Below, in pieces: positions 1-13,038 of a stretch of DNA of 64,000 nucleotides. The stretch is taken from positions 141,869,247 to 141,933,246 of the forward strand of contig NC_081412.1 in the NCBI RefSeq assembly GCF_030272615.1, read 5' to 3'. Within the stretch, counting starts at the first letter, position 1, and every line of letters begins with the position of its first letter. The notes below the pieces were generated by a model. The model was not told the origin of the DNA and searched no databases. It saw nothing but the letters and a program-made list of their open reading frames with translations. Source of the stretch: Cryptomeria japonica (lineage: Eukaryota > Streptophyta > Pinopsida > Cupressales > Cupressaceae). A program made the position numbers and the translations under genes.

Positions 1-2229
1 ACACATCAGATATTATTTTTCAAAACTTTAGGAACTAATCCAGGAATACTCATTTCTTTTCTGTAGTATAGCACAATAAAATATTACATTTTTTTAAAGC
101 ATATTTCAAAGACACTATCATCACTTTACAAATAGGTGTCTCATTTCTAATAAATGAGGAAACTAATAAATACATTTCCAAATATTTTTCTGCAATAAAT
201 AACTCCAGCCACATCAACTTTTCCTATTCTTTTCTTCCAACAACCTGCAATATATCAAAAGCTATGACCATGGAGTGCTCACCTCCCAGCCTAGGCTAAC
301 TAGTAGCCACCCTCGAGCTTGGAGAACTAAGCCCTAGATAGGTTACACACATGAAAACACAATAAACAAGGGAAAATAATCACAAACATATTCCCAACCA
401 AGGCTACACTACACCACACATTGTGATGTCTTTTCAAGGGTGGTAGTGGACCAAGTACCCTGAGGAGACTACAAGTATGGTAACACACAAAGACACCTCA
501 TGTAAAACCAAGATATATCATAAGAATAACAACCCCACATTCTTATGCCCCCCAAACGCATTCATGGCTTATTTCCCTCCTTATGACCCCCAAATGCATA
601 AACAAGCCATGCAGCAAGGATCACATAAATATCCCTTGAGATCAGTCTCGTAACGAGAGCCTCTCACTCGAGGGTTGTCAAACTTCTACCACCCACAAGA
701 CCATCCTATCTCCCAAGAGTAGGAGGCCTTGGTTACTCCCAAAACACAAAATGCATACAAAAAATCAATGGCATAACGTGCAATAATTTTCACAAAATAA
801 AATGCAAAAGAACAATTTTTTCCACACAACAATTTCTCCAAAATAACATGCAACATAAAATAAACATAAGGAAAAGTTAAACCAACCTTCAAACTGCCCA
901 AAGGTATGCTAGATTAGTTGAGGATGAGCAGCCCAATTTCACAAATTCCTTGCTCTCTACACTTAGCCAAATTCCTTAACCAAATCTATCTTTTCTTTCA
1001 AAATTGCCTTGTCTCCAAAAATGGAGAGTGGGTGATTACCCACAAATTTCCTAACTCTTTCTTAAGAAGGCCTTTGTGAGAGTTCTCATATGTTTCTAAA
1101 ACTAAAAAGGAAAGGTAGGGTAAAATGGGAAAGGGATCTCACATTCAAAGAGGAAGGTTAACAACTTAGATGATGCCTTCTAATTTTCAATTTTCGCTCA
1201 ACTTAGGAAACCCACTTTTTAGGGTGTTTAAATGGTCACATGAGAGTTGGTACACTCCTAAAATTACTCCTAACCCTTAGGTATACCTTATGGGCTTTAG
1301 GAAACACTTTTAAACTACCCCTAGGAGTTCATTTAACCCTTTTTAAACCCATCTGAAGTTAATTTTCGGATCAAACCTAAGTTGACCACCACAAAGATTC
1401 TCTACCCTAGGAAAATATAGAACCACATTAATTTATTTGAAAAAAACTATGGCTAAACAACTCCCTCCAAGAGACAATTCAAAAATCAAGACATAAATTA
1501 TCACATGTGTCAAGTGACACAATAAAAACACTTTTACAAAATTACACATAAAATTTTGTCTCTTGTTGGATTTACAAAAATAAATAAATTCAATCTAACA
1601 CACATGCAACATCCACTTTCACAAATAAAATACTATACAAATGGGGTGTTGTCTCTCCAAATAGATAAACCCTAGTTTTATGAACGTACATAGGTCTAGG
1701 TTTGGTTCTCCATAATATTTCCATGGTCACATGGATAATTTTCCTGCGCATCTCAATTACACATTAGTAATTCCAAATAACCTCATATAATATAAAACAT
1801 ATGAATAAGAAAACACATCAAACACTCTGCATACAATATACATTTAAACAACTCATTACATCTTACATCCAAATAACTCCACATAAGCAATTATCATAAC
1901 TCTCATAATTTTAATGCATATATAAAACATGCATCCTATTTCTATCATCATAGTAAAGTCTTGCAAATCTAATAATGACATGTATCATCTCAAATTTATC
2001 CTATTCTAGAATCATATAGAGTTCTATATCATAAAGCATATAAATGAAGCATCAACATACATCAATGTTATCCAAATCATGGGATCATATGAGTTCTAAA
2101 TCCATAATGCATAAAAATAAAGCATCCATAATAGTCTCAACATGAAAATCAATGAAATGCAAGAATGAGTCAGGGTAGGGCCTCACACATCTGACATAAA
2201 GATACATAAGATCATCTCAAAATATAATC
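1..2229. other. AT-rich non-coding stretch, no gene recognised
   Basis: No reading frame here resembles a protein family and none is long. The DNA is AT-rich with short A/T runs. A stretch near 640-720 has some C/T-rich patches but no repeat structure I can define. It is probably decayed retroelement sequence, because recognisable LTR sequence begins just downstream; that is inference from context only. Confidence 0.4.
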
Positions 2230-2431
2230 CAAAATCTCAACACAAAATCTGATCACGCCGGAATATACCAGAGGGAATACCGACAGAAAGCAGTAAACAA
2301 AGAACTGCAAATCGGATCAGAAAATCTTCCCAAACTCACTAGAATAACTCATAGGAATATGTTGGCATCAATGACAACAACATTTCCTAGTAGGAGCAAT
2401 GAACAACCAAATCCAACAATCTCCCAAATAA
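2230..2431 (-). repeat. Copia-type LTR fragment (5' end of LTR, minus orientation)
   Basis: The stretch ending in ATCCAACA at 2431, followed by ATCTCCC, reads on the minus strand as a polypurine GGGAGAT tract and then TGTTGGAT, the usual start of these LTRs. The text 'catcaatgacaacaacat' near 2367 recurs in the solo LTR near 12480 ('gatcaatgacaacaacat'). Only this part is recognisable; the rest of the LTR to the left has decayed or been lost. Confidence 0.45.
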
Positions 2432-2548
2432 TCCAACATTATATTTAGACTGTACAATTATTAGAATATGTGGATGCCCGCAAGCTCCCCAAACTTACTA
2501 CTTTTTGTCTCACCAAGATTAGAATTCATCGAATTCATGTGGTAACTA

Positions 2549-4709
2549 ATGTGGATGGAAGAGGAGAGGATTAACGTAGACAAAAAAGGAACTCATGTGC
2601 CCAGGTGCACCATGTATAGAGATTTTTCTATTAGGTGTGAAGCTCTAGAGAAAGTGGAGGACTTTTTGAGAGATACATACCATCTCCAAAGTGGGAAAGT
2701 CAAAGAATATGATCCTTGGGGATATATCAATGAGCCAAGGACATGGAAAATGAAGGTAAGGGGGATTTTTCATGAGCATGATGAGCATGAGGATTTGATC
2801 CAAAACTACCTCTTGAAAGATGTTATGCAAAGAAGAAAAAAATGGGACATACTCAACAGGATGGAAAGGTAGAGGAGATAAAGAGACCCTAAGTTCCGGG
2901 GATTTTTCTCTAACATTCAAAATGATTTTGCAAGAATATTATGAAAACTAAGGAGTTTTGAAGAATTTGTTACCAAAGCATAGGAAGAGCAAGCAACTGG
3001 CTAGGGAGAAGAGGAAAGGCCAACATATGTGTCTCCAAGGGTTGACAAGAAAGGGAAACAAATTTTTATAGGAGAATCCTCAAGGACAACTCCTCCTTAG
3101 AAAGATCCACAAGTTGGCCCGACCCTTGCTGAACAAATGAGGAAAATAAAAAAGGGGAAGGCAATTTTGTCTAATTTTATTGAAATTGTTGATGATGAGG
3201 AGGATAATGCAGGAGTTCCTCCACCTCCACCTCCCCCAGAAGCATTTAAGGATCTTTATTTTTCCAAGGAAGCAATGGAGATTGACAAGACAATTGTCCT
3301 GAGCATAATTCTTGATGAGGAAGTGAATGATGAGAGAGTTCCTATTGCGGCCCAATTTTTGTCTAATGATTAATTCATCAAGGCTCCCGAGTTTAAATTA
3401 TTTTGTCTCCAAAATAAATTGTAGAACATGTTAGAAAAGGAAATGGCCAATTTTGATAAGGATAACATAGATTGCACTCTAGAAGAGGCATGTCTTATAC
3501 TTAAATCATGCAACATGATGCTAGTCCCAGGGTGGGATATACAAAAAATAGTTGTACTCAACCAAGTCATGAGGCAAGAGGATCCTATCTATGCCTAAGA
3601 GTTAGATTCACATGGAATTGGAATCTAACCAAGCCTAAAAGAATTTGCACAATGGATGAAACCTCCTAGTATAGGAAAGCCCAAGCTACTATATGGGGTG
3701 GAAGAAAAGGTAGGTGATTCTATTGTCAGAACTCTTAAGGATACCTCAACATTAGAGGTTTCCACCATTGCATTGCATACCTCATTTTTTCCCAAGGCTA
3801 TTGTTGAAGGAGAGGGAAGAAAACGTCATAGATTGAAGAGGCAACATGGCACCCTTTTTGTTAGTTTCAATCAGTTATACATTGAAAATGGCCAATTGAA
3901 AAAAGAAATAGCAAAAATAGACACAGTCTTTGCAGTACTAATAGAACAACAACCACATAGGCAGGAGTAAGTCAATCTAGGAATATTGGAATGGGCTCCT
4001 CACTCTTTAATTCATGATTTTAAATTGCTGACATTTCAAAATAAGGCTCTGAAAACCATCATCAAAAGTAGGGACAAAAGGATACTCCAAATGAAAGAGG
4101 AGGAGGATAAATGCCTTGCAATTAGAAAGAGTGCAATTTTTTAGATGACCAATAAAATGATGAATAAATTAAATAAGGTTCATGCCTCACATTCTCATGT
4201 CTTTCAGGTCCATAAGCAGTTGCAGAAACAAATTAAATTCTTTCATTCATTAAAGCCCACGTGGCACCTTAGGGCCACCATCCTAAACAAGTATTTGTGG
4301 CAATAAAAAGAATGCCCTCTGGCCCCCAGGTTGTAGGAACAACCTGTAAGAATTACAATATGTTGATTAAGGCCATCCCCCACATTGAAAAGTGGGAATC
4401 AACATTGAGGGAGAGAATGACCTCTTTAAGGGGCCTACAAAAATGAGATATTCTAAAAAAGTTAATGATAATAATCAAATTAAAGGTCTAGAAGAATGTA
4501 ACGTTGATTTTGGAGAAGCAATAGTAGTAGCACTAGATGAATTAGTGTGGGGGGATCTTGCTCAAAAGGACATATATTATTTGGTTAATGACAAAATTTT
4601 GGAGATTGATTATTTTTATCAAAAATTTGTGGCAGAGGCTACAAGTGTGCTGGACAACATGACCATAGAAGTTGCAGATAAATTGGGAGAATTAAGATCT
4701 TTTCACTAG
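2549..4709 (+). pseudogene. decayed long ORF, retroelement extra ORF, function unknown
   Basis: Open stretches at 2549-2872, 3137-3373 and 3656-3970 share one frame separated mainly by TAG stops; 4392-4709 is in another frame, so there is at least one frameshift. The reading includes an acidic segment followed by seven prolines (near 3218-3240), a stretch of charged heptad-like sequence (about 3830-3960) suggesting a coiled coil, and no enzymatic motif. In general layout (mixed charged helices, Pro-rich linker, coiled coil) it resembles the ORF at 19547-23152, and a middle segment with a Trp-Asp-Ile core (near 3530) looks alignable with that ORF near 21880. It lies directly before an LTR-like region, so I infer the same role: an extra ORF at the 3' end of a Gypsy-type element. 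It could instead be the gag-like ORF of a non-autonomous element. I do not recognise a named family. Confidence 0.5.
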
Positions 4710-5136
4710 CCAACTACTAAACAAATAGACAATTGGCACAAGTAGTATTGCACACTTGAGGAGGAATAGCTAGAGGATGAGTAGCACTCACTCCCAAGTT
4801 TTTGTCTATCACATTATTTTTGCAAGTTCTATTGTAGGTGCACACACTTATTCCTTTATTTAGCATGTACTAATCAAGGTATGCACCATTTTCAGCACCA
4901 AGTTTTTAATTTTGGATAAAGATAGGAGATACAAAGTGGAGACACATTAGCCCCACTCCCTTTAGGCTTGCGGTACCAATCCCAAAAATTTGTTATCTCA
5001 ACCACCTTAGACTCCCATTCCTTCCAGGAGGATTTTGTATTGTACATGAAAAGGATGCCTTAGGGCATATTCTATTATAATCAATCATTTTTGACATGTG
5101 TCCTATCAACCTAAATTTATTTTTTCTCCCTTGTGC

Positions 5137-5144
5137 TATAAAAG
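5137..5144 (+). promoter_or_regulatory. TATA-like box in putative LTR
   Basis: TATAAAAG in the context GCTATAAAAGGG, within the LTR-like region and followed by T-rich sequence. It fits an LTR promoter, but no transcript evidence is available. Confidence 0.35.
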
Positions 5145-5547
5145 GGAAATCGGGGCTGATTGGAAAGGATTTTGAAATTTTAAAGAGCATATTGAATTAA
5201 GTGTCTAAGTGCAATATATTTGTTATTTGTCTATGAATATACTGTGCATCATCAATGTATCCATTTTTTTCAAGATTAATGAAAAAGATCAGTTTCAAGT
5301 TATCTCCACTCTTTATATTTGTATTGTATGAATTGTCATGTTAAGGATACAGTGATTTGACTTCTCTAATAGGGAATGTATGTTCTTGGTTATAGGTCTC
5401 TTAAAATAAAAGAGTTAAATTATATTTTAAGATCATTGCAATATGTATTCAAGTGAGTGTGATTTCAAGAAAGATTTTTACTTGTTTCATGTTCACATAA
5501 TATGTAATGCATAGAATGTTAAGTTAAGAGTTGTTATGAGGAGACAT

Positions 5548-6925
5548 TATTGGAATTTGATTGAAGATTGCATTAATGAAGTTTAAGTATTGTCATTGAT
5601 GCCAATTGTAACCAGTAATGGAGTTGTTATGCAACCGGTAGTTGTGCTAGTGAAGGAAACCGATATTACTTTAGAAGCAGTGAGATCAACCGGTAACCCT
5701 ACCTGTTGATATGCCAAACCCTAACTAATGGAGCTTGGTGAATCAGTTGTGTTGATTTATGATCAAATGGTGATCGATGATGATTATGCCACATATGCAT
5801 AATGAATGTGATGAGTTTCAAGTGGTTTTTGGTGCGTAGAGATAACTATTTTATCTTGGGAATGAGCGAGTGCATAGCATGAAGAGGAAACCGTGTGATG
5901 AGTTACATGATTAGATGAAGTGGTGATCAAGGAGTGGTCAAGGTTGTCTTGTACAATGTGCAATAATTGTTATGTGATCTAACAATCATGTTTGAACCGA
6001 TTTGTTTGTAATCTCTATGAGATATTACATTTGTGATGTGTTACCGACCTATTTATTTTGCTTATAAAGTCGATGAGTTGTTTTGTTGTAGTGTTGGCAA
6101 TTTTGGTTAAGTGTTAGTGTGATTGATTGACGAACCAGAAGGAGTATCTACCAGATGTTTGAAGGCATATAAGAGCATGGAAAAGATCTGATCAATCAAA
6201 GTAGTGCTATTTACTAGATCAGCAAAAACCCTATTGTTCTCTAACAATTACAACAGTTAAATCCCTTAACCAGGTAAGCTTTAATAGGCTTACTGCTATT
6301 TAAATCCTCTAACCAGGTGATCCATTAGCTTGGATTTAAAATCCTCTATCAAGGTTACTCCTAACAGGGTATTGCTTCTAACAGGGCTTTATAGTCAATC
6401 CCTTAACCAGATGCTCCCTAACAGGATCTGTTCCTAATAGGACATTTTATAAAAAGATTTCACAGGCTTGGCTCGTAATAGGGAAAAATTCGGAAGAGTT
6501 TAGAATACCTGTGGGTATTCTTCCCCACTGTGGTTTTTCCCATTTGGGTTTCCATGTCAAAAATCATTGTGTCAAGTGGTGAATGGTTTTTGTGGTTATG
6601 TCTTTGATATGGTTATTTTTCTTAGCTGATAAATCCACTTAGTTATATTAAGATGACCAACAGTAATCTAAAATGTGTTTTTACTATTGTTAGTAAAGTA
6701 TTTTGATGTTTTGGTTAAATGGTTTGAGAGTTTCAGAGCTGTTATATTGTTATTTCGTTATGCTAGTGAACCAATTAACTTGGTAGTGCTATTGCAGTTT
6801 GTAGTTTAGTGTTTGAACCAGTTAGTTAATAGATTTTTTTGAGTTTGGTGAAAGTTTCGTTAGTTTTCTATCTACTGATTCACCCCCCCTTCTCAGTAGT
6901 TGTCCGGATCCTTATTGATTCATCA
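5548..6925 (+). repeat. Copia-type solo LTR (plus orientation)
   Basis: Near the start it carries 'tgtcattgatgcc', equivalent to the 'gcattgatgtcaac' close to the LTR start of the Copia element at 34998-41540. Near 6528-6555 it has the 'gtggttttt' and 'gggtttccat' boxes shared by these LTRs, and it ends with a C-run and 'cagtagttgtcc' like the other family members. Borders follow homology (TATTGG at the start, CATCA at the end), not a verified target duplication. No internal Copia genes adjoin it, so I call it a solo LTR. Confidence 0.55.
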
Positions 6926-7398
6926 TATCATCAGATATATTGTGATTTTTATGGTATATTTGTGGTTAGAGTTTGTTCCTAGCAAGATAAGCACCGGTCT
7001 TTCCTTTTTAAGAATTTCAGGGTCATCTACTATTAAGATAAAATTTATTTCCGGGTATAGGAGTTAATGTTAAGAGTAGTGTTAGTGTAGGAAATAGTCC
7101 CAATAGCTAGGTGAAAGTTGAGAAACCATGATTGTAACCAAATTTAGAGTTTATAATATTTCCTTGGTATGTTTTCATTGGTATATATACTATAGTTACA
7201 ATGTCCCTATATGTAATGAAGTATGTTGTTCAGATATTGTTAAGGTATACCTGCCTTGGTCTTGTAGAGTCAAAAGTGCAGGAGATTTCAGTCTTGAGAT
7301 CAAATCTCATTCATTGGCCAAACGCAACCTTGAACTTGAGAATAAAAAATAGCTATCCTTTAGGGCTTGGGGATTTGTTTATTTGGGAACCAACAAAT

Positions 7399-7416
7399 TG
7401 GAGACTCTACTGGGGA
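7399..7416 (+). other. putative primer binding site of the Gypsy element
   Basis: TGGAGACTCTACTGGGG begins four bases after the CCAACA end of the LTR-like region. It resembles the TGGCGACTCTGCTGGGG sequence found at this place in several plant Gypsy elements. The primer tRNA was not assigned. Confidence 0.4.
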
Positions 7417-7981
7417 GTTGATTAGAATCATCATACATTGTGACCTAGTATATTGTCCAAAGTGTCTAGAGTCATGTAAAAAATTGATAGAAGACTTGAA
7501 AAAATCCCAGTACTAAAGTGAATATTTCACAGATGTGGGTGGTGAATATAAGAAGAATATATGTTTATTCATAATATAACAAAGTTCATGTGAGTGGAGA
7601 AAAGACTCAAAACACTGCCACATGAAGGAGTGAGCATGTTGCAAAACTAAAGTCTTCAAGGAATTTGCAGACCCAGATAAAGAAACAAATTAAACTTATC
7701 ATAGTTCCCATCAATCAAACCAAGTTGTTGTAAATAGAAGGTGGACCATAAAGCAAAAAGGTAACCCTGAAACTCTATCTGCTACCAATTCGGTGAACGA
7801 TAGTTTTGGAACTCCCTTGGATAGTTTAGAAGGAATCTTTCAATTGCATAATACTTAGAAGGGAAAGGGTATTTCAGAAAGTTATTTTAGTGATTCATAT
7901 AGGTTTGTACAAGGGGTAGAAAATACTAGTAGTGAAGACTCATTACCCAAGGAAAACCCTTGTTTTCATCAGATTTTCCCA

Positions 7982-10030
7982 ATGACCGACATGGATGTCT
8001 CTAAGTCTTTTTATGAAGAATCCATCTGGGCATAAGAAACCCAAGACAAATTGTATGTAGGTATTGAAAATGTTAGGATTTAGAGAGAATATGAGGCTAT
8101 ATATGCTGATCAGGTAGCAAACGCCCAAAATAGGCCTAACCTTGAAATAATTGTCACTACCCCATTGTTAATGAGTCATCCTACTACCCAAGTGCCTTGT
8201 CAAGTCCAATTCACAGATGCAAATATATGTTATATATTTGGTAATGTGTCTAGAGTTTTTTTAGTACAAGAGTTACAATAGTAGTTAGAATAGATGAGAG
8301 CTCAAAAAGATAGGCTACAACTCATGAGGGAGAGGGAAATGATGGCACAAGACATATTGAACTTAGCCTCCCAGTCAACTATGTCCTTTCCTCCCCTATC
8401 TAGTGGATGCAATAGTAGTGGGATGAATTAGGCACCTATATTATCAAATTATATGAGTTGCAACCCTTAAGGATCATCTGTTCCACTACATTCTTCTCAA
8501 ATATTACCAATGTGCATGCTTCCACCAATACAAATGTTTATACATAAGCCCCTATAGTGAATATGGTTTCATTATAACCCACTAGTGGTATCCAAGGAAG
8601 TCCCCAAGTGATTATGTCATATGTTGCACCATGTAGTGTCCCTTTATCAATTCCTTAGACAATTGGAGCAATAAATGCATCCTATGTTTCTGCAAGTTTG
8701 AATCTACCTCCTTTGAGTGGTCAATATGTTTCTACTAGTTGTGTGGGAACTAGCCAACAACTAAATACCCAAAAGCAACATTATAATACACAAACCCAAT
8801 TTAATAGGCTATGATATGGACATATCCCTCCCCCATCACAATATCCTCCAAATAATCCTATGGGAGGGAATAATGCCTATCAACAATATGTACAATACCT
8901 ACAATATCAACAATAGGTAGAAAATTAGTACCAACAATACAATCAAGTGCCACAATATTAGTTTAATTAGGGAAATGTGCAGCAACAATATCAAATCCCT
9001 AACCCACCCCTGAATCCCTTTTCTAGAAGACCTATGCAACTGGATAGGTATAGGCAAATTGATTTCATAGGGATTCAAGGTTACCCTAATGCAATGTATA
9101 ATGAATTAAGGAATGCATTGCCCAAGTTTTTAGGAAATAATGCAGTCACTGGTGAGGATCATATCAAAGAATTTCAAAATGTTATGGATAGTTTTGAGGT
9201 AGAACATGAAGATGTGTTCATGAAGCTATTTATGTTGTCACACATTAATGATGCCCAGGAATGGTACAAAAGCTTCCCAAATATGTCAATAAGGTGTTTC
9301 AATAACTTCAAGAGAATGTTTTGAGATCAATATGGTGACCATTCAGATCCCAACTTTACCTTACATGAGCTAACTAACATAAGGAAATGGCATAATGAAT
9401 AAGTATCCAACTTCAACAATAGATTCATCAAGTTGTACAGTAAGATACCCCCTCTCTTGAAGCCAACAAACCCATGTGTTTGATTTTTTAACATGATGCA
9501 TTCAATCCTAAAATTGGTTATGAATTGAGGTCTAGGAGTCCCCCAACTTTGAGTGAGGCATTCAAAGTTGCTCTTACTATAGAAAATAATAGAAAGGATT
9601 CTGGTAAGATAGCAAGGAGGGATGATGTTAGAATTTTACAAAATCCTAAGGGGCATCATAGAAAACAACCTAAGGAAGAAGACAAGATGGACAAAGTCAT
9701 GAATGCCATAAAGAGCCTAAACTATTAGATTACAAGGAATGAAAAGGGGTTATCACATGACCGACCCAACTATCATAGAAATGATAGGCCAAGATTGCAT
9801 GGCATGCCATAGGCATGCCATATAACACAAATTGGAAGGATGGAAAACCCCTGAATATTAATAAGAAGTTTTCAAACAACAAGGAAACACCTAATCCTTC
9901 AAAGAAACCAGGGGCACATTTTGTAGAGGATAATCCATGGTGCATTGTATGTCATTTACCACATTCTTAGGCCCAGTGTGCCATTGCTAAGGCAATGAAA
10001 GAATCAAATGAGGTATATGCTAGTTATAAA
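7982..10030 (+). pseudogene. gag: gag of Ty3/Gypsy element, broken
   Basis: The reading starts at an ATG in a Met-Thr-Asp-Met context and is interrupted many times, mostly by TAG, with at least one frameshift. A Gln/Tyr/Pro-rich stretch (8800-8980) precedes the capsid-like core at 8977-9324, which has the gag pattern of a predicted fold starting near LPKFLGN and ending near AQEWYKSFP. The part at 9525-9728 continues the domain in another frame. A zinc knuckle of the form Cys-x2-Cys-x3-His-x4-Cys lies at about 9942-9980, with a TAG inside it. The product would form the virus-like particle and bind element RNA. The copy cannot make a full-length protein. Confidence 0.75.
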
Positions 10031-10540
10031 GAAGATGATTTTGAGCAAGATCACATGGTCAATATTCTTTCTCTTGGGATGTGCAATGATGATGCAAGTT
10101 ATGTTTATTTCGAGGAGGATGGAGTAGAACTTGATGTTGATAGTTAGAGAAAATGGAGTAGGGGACAACACCAAGATATTTTTTTAGATGATGAAGATAT
10201 CGATGGTTGTAGGATAAATGCAACAAATGCCCAATTTGGGAAGGTGAATTTGATATGACCTGGTGAAGAAGAGATTAGAGAGTTAACTGTGGTAGCGATA
10301 TCTCCAGTTAAAAGTAATTATAACTTGAGAGCTAGAGCTACCTTGCCCAATCAAGGAATACCTGGAGGATTGTTAATGAAGGACAAGCAACCAGACCCTA
10401 AAATGCAACCTAATTCCTAAGTTAGTGAGGATAATAACAAGGCACTCAAGACTCATCAAACTCAACAATTTATCTCGAAATCCAACCAAAAGGGTAAACG
10501 ACCTAATAAGGAAATTTTTGCAGAAGCACCTCAAAAATCC

Positions 10541-11280
10541 TTGGTGGTAGCGAAGAAAGATAAGAAACCAAAGATGGTTGCACACAAGGATGCTAGTCTA
10601 GGTATTCCTACCACACCTTTATTTGATATGATTCAAACTTTATCACAAATAAAGATATATGTCCCCTTGCTAGAAATGATGAAAATAGAAGAACATAGAG
10701 ATAACGCTTTGTCTTTGATATCAAGTAATACAAATGCATCTCAAAAAATTAAAGGGGATGAGAAAACTTTAGGAAATAAGAATGGCCATTTACATGATGT
10801 TGAATTTTAAATTATGCAAATCCCTGAGGTATATTTAGGATTTGCCATAACTAAGAACTCTTCTTAGGTAGACCCATTCTACTTGACCTTGTTGATAGAT
10901 AACAAATCTATAAAAAAAGTCTTGATTAAATGTGGTAATACTATAAATATTATGCCTTTTGGTGTCATGAAAGAGTTAGGGTTGTGGGTTGATAGTAATT
11001 ATGAAAAATGTTATGCCATGGATAATAGATCAATACTAGTAATAGGGATCCTAAAGGACTTAGAGGTCAAGCTAGCTAATTTACCTAAAGCCACATATAA
11101 GGTGGATGTAATAGTGGTTGATGTTCCACCAAATTATGGTATGTTGTTGTCAAGATAGTGGACAAATATTGTGGGTGGAAATGTGCATTTAGACTTGTCT
11201 TATCCCACTATCTTGATGAATGAAAATGATGTCAATTTGGTGAGAGATAAAGGTTTGATAACATAGTTGAGCACATAGAC
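10541..11280 (+). pseudogene. retropepsin-like protease remnant of the Gypsy element
   Basis: The 10541-10810 stretch matches the linker that precedes protease in plant Gypsy polyproteins, ending in a short segment typical of residues upstream of the enzyme. After a TAA, 10883-11158 has the retropepsin layout, including the 'NIMP' strand after the active site and a hydrophobic segment ending GMLLSR. The expected Asp-(Ser/Thr)-Gly active site reads Lys-Cys-Gly-Asn, so the catalytic aspartate is gone. The frame continues with stops to about 11280 before the solo LTR. The enzyme would normally cut the gag-pol polyprotein; this copy is dead. Confidence 0.65.
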
Positions 11281-11347
11281 CTCAACATCATAGTATTTTT
11301 TTGTGATATTAATATGGGTAACTTCAGGGTTGAACTAGCTCAGCCAC

Positions 11348-12531
11348 AGTTGGCAAAAATAATGAAGGAAGACTGAGATAGGGGGTAAATCGGTCTTCAC
11401 CAGATCAACAAACTTAATAAAAAATACATATCTAATAAACTGCAGCAATAAAAAAGATAAGCAAATCGAAAGCACAACACACAACACTAAGATTTTTGAC
11501 GTGGAGAAACTAGTTAAGGGAAAAACCATGGTGGGAACCTACCCAGGGTAAGATAATACTCTGCAGTAGTATGTATAAATATTACAATGGGGAATGCACA
11601 TGCATTCAGGCACACTGCCTAGAGATCACTGCTCAAAAGATAATGACTTGGAAGGATACAACCCTTAGGGATGTCTCACTGACTTACAAAAAGATTCAAA
11701 CTACAATCCGGAAGGAATGAACTAAAAGAATAGCATCCCAAATGCCTGATTACAGTTCCAGTTAAGCACAATTGTCTACTCTACCACACCGATCTCCACT
11801 CAATCACAATACCAAAGGATGAATCACTTGCTCACACATACACCACTCTCTGATAATTCATACACAACCTTAGTCACTCAAATTACATAACAATATCACC
11901 TATATATACAAATCATCAACTTTGACAACAAGGCTAGCTAAACCCTCAACTCACAATTACAAAATTACATCACATGATACAAAGATCAACCACCAGACCA
12001 ATATAATGATTTACATAACATAACATGGACCTAATTAAAATTTCCTAATTCTCAAATCCACTAGAAATTACACCAAGATCGACCACAACACGCTACACCA
12101 CCACAAAAACCACATAACACAAAAATCATCACTGGTTCATGAAAACCACAAATAGCTTACACAATGATCAATGTAGATCATAAAAAAAAGTAGGACATGA
12201 TTAGGAAACACCAGTAAGCATGTTAGAATCATCAACAATAGCTACACCAACACCACTTATCAAATCTTCATCTGTTAATGCCTGAAACTCAAGAATATAA
12301 CCAATCAATAATTGTCACGAAGAAAGATAGCTTGCAGAGTGCCAAAACATGATCGCACTAGAATATATTGGAGGACATACTGAAATTTCCAAAGCACCAA
12401 CACAACAAAACAAAACTGTAAAATAAGATCATAAGATCTTCCCAACCTGCAAGCACTGGAGGAAATCATATATGTTGAGATCAATGACAACAACATATCC
12501 TAGCAGAAACAATGTCTAACAAAATCCAACA
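11348..12531 (-). repeat. Copia-type solo LTR (minus orientation)
   Basis: On the minus strand it starts TGTTGGAT (from 12531) and ends near 11348. It carries conserved boxes of the family: 'acactgcctagagatcac' at about 11610-11627, and a 'ggagaaac...gggaaaaacc' pair at about 11502-11528 also seen at 24857 and 35220. It splits the Gypsy coding region between protease and RNase H. No matching 5-bp duplication was obvious at the flanks, so the borders may be off by a few bases. Confidence 0.6.
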
Positions 12532-12587
12532 ACTACTTCTCCAAAATATAGACCCTATCAGAGAGGAAATATAGGGTGATCAAGAAG

Positions 12588-13005
12588 AATTGTATCATAT
12601 GTATTTTGATGGGGCATGTAGCAAAGAGGGTTCAAGAGCTAAGGTAATCCTTATTGTACCTAAAGAGAAAACATTCAAGTATTCCTTTTAGTTGTCATTT
12701 GAATGCACTAATAATGTGGCCGAGTATGAGGCTCTGCTCTTGGGGTTAAATTTGTCCATTAAGCATGGGATTAAAATGTTAACAATGTGGAGTGATTCAG
12801 AATTGGTTATATCTAAAATTAGATCAAAGTACTCCAAGAACAACAGGTTGAAACAATACAGGAGTTTTTTTGGGGATTCAGTCAAATTGTTCGATGCCTT
12901 CAATATTAGGTGGTTTGAAAGATCAAAAAACATTATCGAAGATTTCCTGGTGAATATTACCTTGAAAAGAAATGACATCACTCTTGTAGGCATATCAAAG
13001 GTCTA
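12588..13005 (+). pseudogene. archaeal-type RNase H domain (RVT_3-like) upstream of RT
   Basis: The frame reads YFDGACSK at the start, NNVAEYEALLLGL in the middle, WSDSELV next, and ends near IEDFLVN. This supplies the Asp, Glu, Asp and Asp positions of an RNase H fold of the archaeal type found in Tat-like Gypsy elements and some plant LINEs. One TAG lies near 12690. It would degrade RNA in RNA:DNA hybrids. Placement before RT, not after it, is the unusual point. Downstream a stretch (13039-13290) leads into RT in a different frame. Confidence 0.7.
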
Positions 13006-13038
13006 AGTGAAAACTAGGCTATCTATCCCAAACAACAT

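Larger units (their letters stand above)
4715..7395 (+). repeat. putative Gypsy-type LTR, interrupted by a solo LTR
   Basis: This stretch lies between the decayed ORF and a primer-binding-like site at 7399. It has a TATA-like box at 5137, promoter-like spacing and no coding potential, and it ends in CCAACA just before the putative PBS. A motif near 7245 ('ggtatacctgcc') recurs at 23928 ('ggtatacccgcc') after the second long ORF, supporting related LTRs at both places. The left border is a guess. The Copia-type solo LTR 5548-6925 sits inside it. Confidence 0.4.

Noticed and set aside
3137-3373. Polyproline-containing ORF that recalls formin or similar host proteins
   Set aside because: Only seven prolines in an otherwise charged, broken frame in line with a decayed retroelement ORF; no host domain.
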